A stretch of DNA of 64,000 nt from Cyanobacteria bacterium RI_101 (GTDB lineage Bacteria > Cyanobacteriota > Cyanobacteriia > Cyanobacteriales > Microcystaceae). Under the pieces are notes generated by a model. The model saw only the letters and a program-made list of their open reading frames with translations. It had not been told where the DNA came from and did no database searches. Location: NCBI GenBank assembly GCA_016471375.1, contig WGLZ01000039.1, forward strand, positions 1-64,000. The letters run 5' to 3'. A program made the position numbers and the translations under genes. Shown piece by piece: positions 44,777 to 52,373 of the stretch (the stretch's first letter is position 1; each line of letters opens with the position of its first letter).

Positions 44777-45853
44777 CTAGAAAGTGTACCAATCCCGAAT
44801 GGAGGTGGCAAAATTGGTTTCTCCCCCCTCTTCCGTCGCCTCGTCGTGTTGGATAAACTCCCGGATCGAAGTTTCTTGACTATCGAGGTTTCTTTGAATC
44901 CTAGCGGATTGTTGATCTTTTACGCGCCCTCTAGCCGGTTGCCTTTCCTCTTCTTTGAGAAAGCGCCGGTAAACCTGACGAACGGTTTTAGCGAGGTTAT
45001 GAACCGTCAGTTTTTCTTTGGTTAAACCATGGAGACGGAAGAAAGCGTCAATTTCCTTAATCGCGTTTTCATAAAGATTCACTCCCGTTTTCAGTTTTTC
45101 CGTTAGTTCCTCATAGCTCATTTTCCCTTCATGACCGTCGATTTCTCGCACAAATTCCTCCAGTTCCATAATCATATTATGGGCGGTGCTGGCTTTATCC
45201 ACTTCCCCTAGGTTTAACGGGGTCGATTTACGGAGCGGATCTCGCATCACGGCGGCGATGCCTTGCCGGACGGCTCCGTGGATATTTTCCTTCAATTGTT
45301 CGGCTTTTTGAGATTGGTAATAGCGCCCCTCTTCGCTGGAGACATAAAGGGGCGGCAAGCGGTTGAGCGCGAAGGTGGCCACTTCCGCCGTGCTGATAAA
45401 TTTAGCGGCGTTGACCGGCAACTTTTGCAATTCCCGATAAACTTCGTCTTTCACCAGCACTTCCATTAAATTAATACAAGGCTGAGTTCTTTTTTCTTTG
45501 GTTTTATCCCGCTCTTCGATAAAGGTTTGAATAATCGAGCGCTCCACCATCTCCGGCGTCGTGTTATAAATCGGCGCTAGGGTCATTAAAATATATTTAG
45601 CCAAAGGCGCGTAAACTTCCTGACGGTTTAAACTGAGCACTAAACCGTGGGCGGCGATAATTAGGCGCTTGAGGTTGGGATGAGTCTTTAATAACTCGAT
45701 CAAAAGACTTTTGAGAGAATGGCTCTCTAGTTTAGTCGGGTCGTTTTCCCAAAGGTTTTTACAGAGCGAATAAATCAGCTTCTTGATCCGTAAAGCCTCC
45801 GGGTGGTCGGAGAGCTGAGTAAGGGCGCGATTTAAATCATCAACAGTAGGCAT
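44777..45853 (-). CDS. ComFB-domain protein with N- and C-terminal extensions
   Basis: The 358-residue protein carries a ComFB core at about 127-215: INLMEVLVKDEVYRELQKLP, EVATFALNRLPPLYVSSEEG. Family knowledge: ComFB proteins were named from competence operons, and recent work describes them as cyclic-dinucleotide receptors in cyanobacteria. The N-terminal 120 residues are helical and match nothing I recognise; the C-terminal 140 are charged and partly coiled (EEERQPARGRVKDQQSARIQ). No signal peptide. A -10-like element (TATAAT on the minus strand, 46149-46144) lies about 290 bases upstream. Confidence 0.75.
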   Translation of the reverse strand: MPTVDDLNRALTQLSDHPEALRIKKLIYSLCKNLWENDPTKLESHSLKSLLIELLKTHPNLKRLIIAAHGLVLSLNRQEVYAPLAKYILMTLAPIYNTTPEMVERSIIQTFIEERDKTKEKRTQPCINLMEVLVKDEVYRELQKLPVNAAKFISTAEVATFALNRLPPLYVSSEEGRYYQSQKAEQLKENIHGAVRQGIAAVMRDPLRKSTPLNLGEVDKASTAHNMIMELEEFVREIDGHEGKMSYEELTEKLKTGVNLYENAIKEIDAFFRLHGLTKEKLTVHNLAKTVRQVYRRFLKEEERQPARGRVKDQQSARIQRNLDSQETSIREFIQHDEATEEGGETNFATSIRDWYTF

Positions 45854-46280
45854 GGGAGAGTTCCTGAATGCGAAGGACGCGTTGTTAATCGTCGCGCCGG
45901 CAATTCCAATAGTTCAAATGAACGAAGAGGCAAGCCGAGGGCGTCCCTAGAATCTAAGAACGCTTAGGAGACTAGAGGGTTTCCTGAAAATAAATCATGT
46001 AGAAAAACGTTATCATACCTTTCGCTAGACGCTTGTCCGTCGCGCGCAAATTCCGCGCCAACAGAAAAAGACTGATGGAAATCCCCCATTTCGGACTCCT
46101 GGCTTAACAAACGCAGAAAGAGCGGGGTAGTAAACGTTAGCCTATTATAGGACGATTTTCAAGAACTTGCCGATAGGAAGAAAGTATTCACTAAAACCAG
46201 ATCATCTTACCTATTTTTAGCGACGGTCGACTCCAGCCAAGGCGGTCGGGATTAAGAAGCGCCGGGGGGCGTTCCCTTCT
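45854..46280. other. 427-base spacer without a clear gene
   Basis: No reading frame of quality was seen. It holds the palindrome CCTATTATAGG (46141-46151), with TATAAT readable on the minus strand, a candidate -10 for the ComFB-domain gene. No good -35 lies at the usual spacing. Nothing else was recognised. Confidence 0.4.
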
Positions 46281-47342
46281 CTAGTTGGGTTTCAGCGCCG
46301 TCCAACTTTTGCTAAAGCAATGTCGGCGCTCTTGGATCTGACTAAACCCCGCTTTCTCCAGACGGGCGAGAAAATCGTCCTCGGTATAGTTGCGGTAGTA
46401 GGGTTCGTGGAAAAGGCGGGGGAAGTTCTCCAGCATCGGCGCCCAATCAGGGCGGTCTTTCAGTTGAATAGAATCAAGAATGACCAAAACCCCGCCGGGT
46501 TTTAGGGCCCGATAACACTCCTCTAGAACCCTCTGACGGGGCTGGGGGGGAAGCTCATGAAACAAATAAACGCAAGTGATTCCGTCGAACCAGTCGTCTC
46601 GGAAGGGCAATTCCTCGGCGTTACCCTGAAAGAGTTGCGGCGCCGTTACGCCCCCTTCCTCTAGGCGCCGACGGGCGTAGTCCAAGTAAGCGGGGGAAAG
46701 GTCTAAACCCGCGAGGGACGCCTGGGGAAAGGTTCGGGCCAAATGTTTGAGGGTGACTCCGCCGCCGCAGGCGACGTCTAGAAGGCGGGGAGTCTTTTTG
46801 TCCGCCAGCGCCGTTTTCAAGGGTTTTAACAGGCGGCGCCGCATAGCTTCGGCGGTTCCGTTAAACAGGAGTTCCACCTGGAGATCGTACAGAGTCGCCG
46901 AGGTTTCCCCGAGATAACCGTCGGTCTGATAGTGAAAATTTTGCCGGTAATAGTCCGGGTAGGACTGAACGTCGATCTCGGGGGCGAAACTCCGATAGTC
47001 CTTCGCCGCCATCCGCTCCCAAACCGCGACCTGATCCAGCCAGAGTTGGGGATAGGTCTGGGCCCAGCGGAGCCAGTCGTCCTCAAACAACAGAGACTTG
47101 GGATACACCCCCGTTTCCGCGTCTTGCCAGTCCTCCGCCAGCAGTTCCTCCCGGGCCGTCTTCAGGCTAGCCAGTAGTTCCGGGGCGAGGGAGGCCATCG
47201 CCGGCATAGAGTCCGGCGCCCAGAGTTTCCGCAACTGATTATTCAGGTTTTTGTGGGCTAAACTCAGGGCCGCTTTACCGTCCTGTTGGCCAAAGTAGAG
47301 GCTTTTTTGCCAGTCCGGGGGAAGCAGATCGATTAGGAGCAT
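46281..47342 (-). CDS. Class I SAM-dependent methyltransferase
   Basis: The 353-residue protein has a 170-residue N-terminal region (helical, unknown) and then a UbiE-like methyltransferase: motif I LLDVACGGGVTLKHLA, motif II LAGLDLSPAYLDYARR, NAEELPFRDDWFDGI, and LKPGGVLVILDS. The substrate is not evident. The N-terminal extension, with YYRQNFHYQTDGYL just before the core, is seen in a cyanobacterial subgroup. It lies alone between the ComFB protein and the ccm spacer. Confidence 0.82.
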   Translation of the reverse strand: MLLIDLLPPDWQKSLYFGQQDGKAALSLAHKNLNNQLRKLWAPDSMPAMASLAPELLASLKTAREELLAEDWQDAETGVYPKSLLFEDDWLRWAQTYPQLWLDQVAVWERMAAKDYRSFAPEIDVQSYPDYYRQNFHYQTDGYLGETSATLYDLQVELLFNGTAEAMRRRLLKPLKTALADKKTPRLLDVACGGGVTLKHLARTFPQASLAGLDLSPAYLDYARRRLEEGGVTAPQLFQGNAEELPFRDDWFDGITCVYLFHELPPQPRQRVLEECYRALKPGGVLVILDSIQLKDRPDWAPMLENFPRLFHEPYYRNYTEDDFLARLEKAGFSQIQERRHCFSKSWTALKPN

Positions 47343-47447
47343 GGGCGACGGGGAGGGAGACGAATCCTTAGTTTACCAAAACGCCGTCTCTGGCTTCAAT
47401 GACCGCCGCCGTTGGCGGAGTGAGTTTGCTCAATTCGTCAAGCCCTA

Positions 47448-47476
47448 TTGACAAAACTTTACATTTTTGTTACATT
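47448..47476 (+). promoter_or_regulatory. Strong sigma-70-type promoter
   Basis: TTGACA at 47448-47453, a spacer of exactly 17 bases, and TACATT at 47471-47476; a second -10-like TACAAT at 47482-47487 follows. This is one of the best consensus promoters in the window. It points rightward at a non-coding stretch that ends in a terminator-like hairpin at 47601-47625. Confidence 0.7.
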
Positions 47477-47482
47477 AAGTTT

Positions 47483-47625
47483 ACAATTAAGGCGATAGAG
47501 AATCCTGACCGCCACGAAAACGCTTTCCCGAAGGGGAGTCGGCGCCGTAGTGACCTAGGGTTTTCAGTACCTTCCATTGACATTGAGTTCTCCTAGATAG
47601 GCTCCGGTTCCGCCGGGGCTTTTTT
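47483..47625 (+). ncRNA. Candidate small RNA upstream of the ccm operon
   Basis: Between a consensus promoter (47448-47476) and a hairpin with a T-run (47601-47625) lies a stretch of about 140 bases with no convincing gene; a 65-codon frame there lacks a ribosome site and any family. The segment has internal pairing potential (CTTTCCCGAAGGGGAG) and an exposed TTCTCCTAG near the 3' end, which could pair with ribosome binding sites. No known cyanobacterial sRNA family (Yfr1 or Yfr2 signatures) was recognised. The boundaries are estimates. Confidence 0.5.
47601..47625 (+). terminator. Rho-independent terminator of the candidate small RNA
   Basis: GCTCCGG (47601-47607), loop TTCCG, CCGGGGC (47613-47619, one G-U pair), then six T at 47620-47625. 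Confidence 0.75.
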
Positions 47626-48013
47626 ATTGACCGACGGCGGAGAGCGCCGGAGTCAGAAGAGAGCGAGCGCTTCTCTAGGGCTAGAATACTTTTTCGCCTT
47701 GTCAAGAACAAAAGAACGATGAAGAGCGATTAAGCGCCGTTAACTATTCCATCAAAGAATATGATGATTTTTTATATTGTCAAAGGGCCCCCGGTTCCCT
47801 ATGCTTCTTATAGAGTGATAACTTTAGCGGCTTGCCTAAGTCTTTTTCGGTTTGTCTCTGCCCCAGCTCCCGTCAAACGGCGCCGGTCGCCTTGGGATCT
47901 CCTGGAACAGAATAATAAAACTGTACAGAAAACCTTATTCACTCTTTTCCGGGACTCTCCTCCCCCATCCTGAATTAATCTAGCTTATCGCCTAAGCGAG
48001 GAACTTTAAACCT
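47626..48013. other. 388-base spacer before the ccm operon
   Basis: No gene of quality was seen; a 70-codon frame at 47761-47973 has no domain or ribosome site and is rejected. The region must hold the ccm promoter, but no -35/-10 pair stands out. GAGGAACTTTAAACC precedes the ccmK2 ATG. Confidence 0.4.
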
Positions 48014-48325
48014 ATGTCAATCGCAGTTGGAATGATCGAAACCAAGGGCTTTCCCGCCGTTGTGGAAGCCGCGGACGCCATGGTCAAAGCGGCCCGGGTC
48101 ACCCTGGTGGGTTACGAAAAAATCGGTAGCGGTCGGGTCACCGTTATTGTCCGGGGCGACGTCTCCGAAGTGCAGGCCTCCGTCTCCGCCGGGATCGAAG
48201 CGGCGAATCGAGTGAACGGGGGGGAAGTCCTCTCCACCCACATCATCGCTCGCCCCCACGAAAACCTGGAGTATGTGCTCCCCATTCGCTACATCGAAGA
48301 AGTGGAACAGTTCCGCACTTACTAG
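48014..48325 (+). CDS. ccmK2: Carboxysome shell hexamer protein CcmK2
   Basis: A 103-residue BMC-domain protein that forms the hexagonal tiles of the beta-carboxysome shell. Seen: [37 protein letters not shown] with the pore loop, and [13 protein letters not shown]. The length and EQFRTY ending fit CcmK2; the next gene is the longer CcmK1. It opens the ccmK2-K1-L-M-N operon. A long stretch of its DNA is almost identical to ccmK1, suggesting gene conversion. Confidence 0.96.
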   Translation: MSIAVGMIETKGFPAVVEAADAMVKAARVTLVGYEKIGSGRVTVIVRGDVSEVQASVSAGIEAANRVNGGEVLSTHIIARPHENLEYVLPIRYIEEVEQFRTY

Positions 48326-48464
48326 GACTTTCCAGAGGATAACTTCCCTACCGGGGCGCTATCCGTAAACTCAGCGACAAAATCAAGGGAATCTCCGTCC
48401 TTCGGCGCTGAAAGATTCCCGCGACGCCAGTCCCAACTATCCCAACACGCCTTAAATAAAGATC

Positions 48465-48803
48465 ATGTCAATTGCAGTCGGAATGGTAGAAACCCTCGGT
48501 TTCCCCGCCGTGGTCGAAGCCGCGGACGCCATGGTGAAAGCGGCCCGGGTCACCCTGGTGGGTTACGAAAAAATCGGTAGCGGTCGGGTCACCGTCATTG
48601 TCCGGGGCGACGTCTCCGAAGTGCAGGCCTCCGTTTCCGCCGGCATCCAAAACGCCCTCAAAGTCAACGGCGGCGAAGTTCTGTCCAACCACATCATCGC
48701 CCGTCCCCACGAAAACCTTGAATACGTCCTTCCCATCCGTTACACCGAAGCGGTGGAGCAGTTCCGGGAAAGCGTTAACCCCCGTCCCCTGCGTCGGATC
48801 TAG
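48465..48803 (+). CDS. ccmK1: Carboxysome shell hexamer protein CcmK1
   Basis: A 112-residue BMC protein, nearly the same as CcmK2 but with a longer C-terminal tail ([13 protein letters not shown]) characteristic of CcmK1. Core motifs are the same: [20 protein letters not shown] and [18 protein letters not shown]. It lies 139 bases after ccmK2 and 36 bases before ccmL. Confidence 0.95.
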   Translation: MSIAVGMVETLGFPAVVEAADAMVKAARVTLVGYEKIGSGRVTVIVRGDVSEVQASVSAGIQNALKVNGGEVLSNHIIARPHENLEYVLPIRYTEAVEQFRESVNPRPLRRI

Positions 48804-48839
48804 GTTCCTTAGCGGGCCGGGAGCCTGAGTTTTAAGATC

Positions 48840-49145
48840 ATGCAAATTGCCAAAGTTCTTGGCACCGTCGTCAGCACCCACAAAACTCGGAGTCTGACCG
48901 GGGTTAAACTCCTGGTCGTCCAGTACGTCGACGCTCAGGGTCAACCGCTTTCCAAATACGAAGTGGCGGGAGATCTCGTCGGCGCCGGGGTAAGCGAGTG
49001 GGTGTTGGTGACCCGGGGGGGAGCGGCTCGCAAAGACGAAGGCAACGAAAACCGCCCCCTAGACGCGCTGGTGGTGGGCATCATCGACACGGTGACGGTG
49101 GAAAATCGCTCCCTCTACAGCAAGAAAGACGAGTTTCGAGGCTAA
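48840..49145 (+). CDS. ccmL: Carboxysome vertex pentamer protein CcmL
   Basis: A 101-residue EutN/CcmL-family protein that caps the twelve vertices of the shell. Seen: MQIAKVLGTVVSTHKTRSLTG, LLVVQYVDAQGQ, GAGVSEWVLVTRGGAARK and VVGIIDTVTVEN. Length and sequence are typical. It is followed by a 119-base spacer with TATCAGAT/CTGATAA repeats before ccmM. Confidence 0.96.
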   Translation: MQIAKVLGTVVSTHKTRSLTGVKLLVVQYVDAQGQPLSKYEVAGDLVGAGVSEWVLVTRGGAARKDEGNENRPLDALVVGIIDTVTVENRSLYSKKDEFRG

Positions 49146-49147
49146 CT

Positions 49148-49264
49148 TTTTCAGATATCAGATACCAGATGTCAGATATCACTGTATGACCGCCGCTATT
49201 CCCCGCTCACTGAATAACTGCTCCTTTTTTGCTGACATCTGTTCACTGATAACTGATAACTGTC
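49148..49264. repeat. Short CAGATATCAG/CTGATAAC repeat cluster before ccmM
   Basis: ATCAGATACCAGATGTCAGATATCAC and later CTGATAACTGATAACTGTCATG. Related short stretches occur at 30100-30110 and 37993-38010. They are probably a small dispersed repeat with weak hairpin potential; any effect on ccmM translation is unknown. Confidence 0.5.
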
Positions 49265-51169
49265 ATGGTCGCGCCCCCTATCCCCTGGTCAAAAAATCTG
49301 GCGGAACCCCAAATCGCCGAGTCCGCCTATATTCACTCCTTCGCCAATTTGGTGGGGGACGCGCGGGTCGGAGCCGGCGTTTTGATCGGGCCGGGAACTT
49401 CCATCCGAGCGGACGAAGGCGCGCCTTTCCATATTGGGCAACAAACCCATATTCAGGACGGCGTGGTGATCCATGGTCTGGAACAGGGACGGGTTCTGGG
49501 GGACGACGACCAGGAGTATTCCGTTTGGATCGGCGCTCACTGTTGTCTCGCCCATCTGGCTCTGCTCCACGGCCCCGTCTATGTGGGCGACCGGGTTTTT
49601 GTCGGCTTTCGCTCCACGGTCTTTAACGCCCGGGTCGGCGCCGACGCCGTGATTATGATGCACTGCCTAGTGCAGGACGTGGAAATTCCCCCCGGTCGCC
49701 TCGTGCCTTCCGGCGCCGTCATCACCCGTCAGGAGCAGGCGGATCAGCTACCGGAGGTTCAACCCCACCAACGTTTGCTGGCCCGGCAAGTGGCGAATCT
49801 AGCTCCGGCGGTTCAATCCCCTCCGCCGACTCCCCCGGCAGACCCTAAACAAATTTCCTATACAAATCCAGATACCCCTATGAGTATTTCCGCCGATCTC
49901 CGCAGTCAAGTCCGCTCCCTCCTCTCCCAGGGCTACAGCATTGGGGGAGAACACGCCACCGAGCGCCGTTTTAAAACCAAGTCCTGGACCAGTTGCGGCA
50001 TCGCCGAAGGTTTCCGGGAGGATCAAGTCCTGGCCGCTGTGGAAGGTTGGCTTCGGGAATACCCCGGCGAGTACGTGCGTTTAATCGGCGTCGACACCCA
50101 GGCCAAACGGCGAGTGGTGGAAATGATCATCCAGCGCCCCGGCGAGGCTCCCGGCGCTCCCAGTCGGGTCTCCAGCATTAGTCGGAGCGCCGGTCGGACG
50201 TCGAGTAACGGCGCCGGCATTAAAGCCGATAGCCTGGGCCAAGTCCGGGCCTTGATCCACCAGGGTTGCAAAATCGGCCTGGAACACGCCAACGCTCGGC
50301 GCTTTAAAACCAGTTCCTGGCTCGGGGGCGGCTTGATTGAGACCACCCGAGAATCCGAAGCCCTGCAAAAAATCGAAGCCTTTATCGCCGACCACCCCGG
50401 CGAGTATGTTCGCATTATCGGCATTGATCCCGTCGCCAAGCGCCGGGTGGCGGAGGTGGTGGTTAGCCGTCCCGATGGCAATGGCAACGGCCCCGCGCCG
50501 AGTTCTAGTTCTAGCGGTGGTTCCCACAGCGCCCCGGCGGCGTCCTCCGCAGGTCTTTCGGGAGACGTGGTCGCTCAGGTGCGCGCGCTTCTCGCCCAGG
50601 GTTATAGCGTCAGTACCGAACACGCCGACGCCCGGCGCTTTAAAGCCAAATCCTGGCACACCTGCCCCGCCATTGCCAGCAACCGAGAAGGGGACGTGCT
50701 GGCGGCGCTGGAGCAATGTTGCGCCGACCATAGCGGCGAGTATGTCCGTTTAATCGGGGTGGATCGCAACGCCAAACGGCGGGTGTTGGAACTGATTATT
50801 CAGCGCCCGGAGGGTAATGGCGCCGCCCCGGCCCCTCAACGCGCGCCCCTAGGCTCCCTCAACCCGGCGCCGGCGAGCAATAACGGCTACAGTTCCAATT
50901 CCAACCCCAGTCTGAACAGCGAGGTGATCAACCAAGTCCGCTCCCTCCTCAGCCAGGGCTACAAGATCGGCACCGAGCACACCGACGCCCGGCGCTTTAA
51001 AGCCAAGTCCTGGCAGAGTTGCGCCCCCATTGACAGCAATCGGGAAGCCGAGGTGATCCGGGCCCTGGAAAACTGCCTAGCGGACCATAGCGGCGAATAC
51101 GTCCGCCTGCTGGCCATCGACACCCAAGCCAAGCGCCGCGTCCTCGAAACCATCATCCAGCGCCCCTAG
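49265..51169 (+). CDS. ccmM: Carboxysome core scaffold CcmM (gamma-carbonic anhydrase plus four SSUL repeats)
   Basis: CcmM condenses Rubisco and links it to the shell. The 634 residues start with a gamma-carbonic anhydrase fold with His70, His97 and His102 at the zinc positions ([16 protein letters not shown]), so catalysis may be kept. Four Rubisco-small-subunit-like repeats start at about 210, 321, 434 and 552, each with an RRFK motif and a GEYVR(L/I) block. Repeats 3 and 4 hold a Cys pair 18 residues apart; repeats 1 and 2 do not. An internal ATG at 49880 (residue 206) could make the short form of about 47 kDa. Confidence 0.96.
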   Translation: MVAPPIPWSKNLAEPQIAESAYIHSFANLVGDARVGAGVLIGPGTSIRADEGAPFHIGQQTHIQDGVVIHGLEQGRVLGDDDQEYSVWIGAHCCLAHLALLHGPVYVGDRVFVGFRSTVFNARVGADAVIMMHCLVQDVEIPPGRLVPSGAVITRQEQADQLPEVQPHQRLLARQVANLAPAVQSPPPTPPADPKQISYTNPDTPMSISADLRSQVRSLLSQGYSIGGEHATERRFKTKSWTSCGIAEGFREDQVLAAVEGWLREYPGEYVRLIGVDTQAKRRVVEMIIQRPGEAPGAPSRVSSISRSAGRTSSNGAGIKADSLGQVRALIHQGCKIGLEHANARRFKTSSWLGGGLIETTRESEALQKIEAFIADHPGEYVRIIGIDPVAKRRVAEVVVSRPDGNGNGPAPSSSSSGGSHSAPAASSAGLSGDVVAQVRALLAQGYSVSTEHADARRFKAKSWHTCPAIASNREGDVLAALEQCCADHSGEYVRLIGVDRNAKRRVLELIIQRPEGNGAAPAPQRAPLGSLNPAPASNNGYSSNSNPSLNSEVINQVRSLLSQGYKIGTEHTDARRFKAKSWQSCAPIDSNREAEVIRALENCLADHSGEYVRLLAIDTQAKRRVLETIIQRP

Positions 51170-51191
51170 GGGAAACGGGTTACTGCTCCCC

Positions 51192-51761
51192 ATGACCGAT
51201 CTTCTCCAGACCCCGGACTATTGCCTCAGCGGCGAAGTCAGTCTCCACCCCGCGGCGCGCATCGCTCCGGGAGTGGTGCTCCAGGCGGCGCCGGGCGCTC
51301 GGATTGAAGTGGGGGAAGGGGTCTGTATCGGTCTGGGGTCGATCCTCCACGCCTACGGCGGCGTCCTCCGCTTGGAAGCGGGCGCCACCTTAGGTCAGAA
51401 AGTTCTTCTCCTCGGCGCCGGAGCGGTGGGGCGGGGGGCCTGTATCGGAGCCGAAGCGACGCTCTTCAACCCGGCTCTGGCGGATTTTGGACTGGTTCCT
51501 CCCCAGGCGCTCTGGGGCGACCCCTCCCAGGCGGCGCCGGAATCGACAAGCCCGAAGGCTCAGCCCTTACCCTCTCCTTGGGAAGAGGAGCAACCCGCCG
51601 TTGTCTCGGAGCAGGAACCGCCGCCCGCGGTAGAAACCGTTCTTGAAGTCGTCTTAGAAACGCCGGAACCCGAAACTCCGGCGCCGAAGGTTCCGGTAGT
51701 CGGTCAGGTTTATATCAATCAACTTTTAGTCACCCTTTTCCCCGAGCGCCGGAAAAGTTAA
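51192..51761 (+). CDS. ccmN: Carboxysome assembly protein CcmN
   Basis: CcmN bridges CcmM and the CcmK shell. The 189 residues have an N-terminal left-handed beta-helix of hexapeptide repeats (VCIGLGSILHAYGG, LEAGATLGQKVLLLGAGAVG), a Pro-rich linker (about 115-165) and the C-terminal encapsulation peptide VYINQLLVTLFPERRKS (173-189). It closes the ccm operon, 22 bases after ccmM; its last four bases overlap the convergent PatD-like gene. Confidence 0.95.
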   Translation: MTDLLQTPDYCLSGEVSLHPAARIAPGVVLQAAPGARIEVGEGVCIGLGSILHAYGGVLRLEAGATLGQKVLLLGAGAVGRGACIGAEATLFNPALADFGLVPPQALWGDPSQAAPESTSPKAQPLPSPWEEEQPAVVSEQEPPPAVETVLEVVLETPEPETPAPKVPVVGQVYINQLLVTLFPERRKS

Positions 51762-52084
51762 AGCTCCAGACTCGCCTGATAGTAGCGCCGCAGAATTTGA
51801 CAATGGCGGAGGAGTTTCTCCGGGGGGGAAGAGTTAACTTTGAGGCGCCAAAACTGAAATTCGGTTTGTAAAAGACGAAGGGAGCGCCGTATTTCGGTTT
51901 GAAGCCCCAGTTGACTGTCTCCCCGGCGCTCTAGGTATTGTTCCCAGACCCGTTGTAACCGGGTTAACAGCGCCTGACATTGACTAAGATCCGGCGGCGT
52001 TTGTCCGAGGGCCGACTCTAGCTCTATAAGCGCCGCTAGGGGCGCTTCATTCTCCGGCCCCGGAAACAGTGTAGTAGATAACAT
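51758..52084 (-). CDS. Small helical protein, PatD-like (tentative)
   Basis: A 108-residue, all-helical protein. The C-terminal stretch EIRRSLRLLQTEFQFWRLKV followed by LRHCQILRRYYQASLEL resembles the heterocyst-frequency protein PatD family, which also occurs in non-heterocystous cyanobacteria. The match is from memory and weak. It is convergent with ccmN and overlaps its stop. Confidence 0.5.
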   Translation of the reverse strand: MLSTTLFPGPENEAPLAALIELESALGQTPPDLSQCQALLTRLQRVWEQYLERRGDSQLGLQTEIRRSLRLLQTEFQFWRLKVNSSPPEKLLRHCQILRRYYQASLEL

Positions 52085-52373
52085 TTTCTTAACCTTCGAT
52101 GTTACAATAGCTTAAGCTTTATTTTCGCTTTTCTCGCCCGCGCCCCATTGTTTTCGCCTCCCCGGCGCCCGACTCTGCCGCTAACGGCCCAAAAATCTTA
52201 AGAAAACGTTAACTTTGCCCCCTTTTCTCTGGGTCTCTGCTAAACAATAAAGGGATAGTCCGATTGGGGACAACCAATGACCCAGACTCACTGGGTATAT
52301 CCGTCTCAAGTTTAAGGCTAACGCAGACCGCAATCAGTCATTACGTTCTCCTTTTGTCCCCCCTGTCTATCCT

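Noticed and set aside
47399-47596. 65-codon frame over the promoter and small RNA
   Set aside because: No ribosome site, no domain; it begins upstream of the promoter.
47761-47973. 70-codon frame before ccmK2
   Set aside because: No clear ribosome site or similarity; composition is that of a spacer.
49186-49626. 146-codon frame at the start of ccmM
   Set aside because: Shadow of ccmM in another frame.
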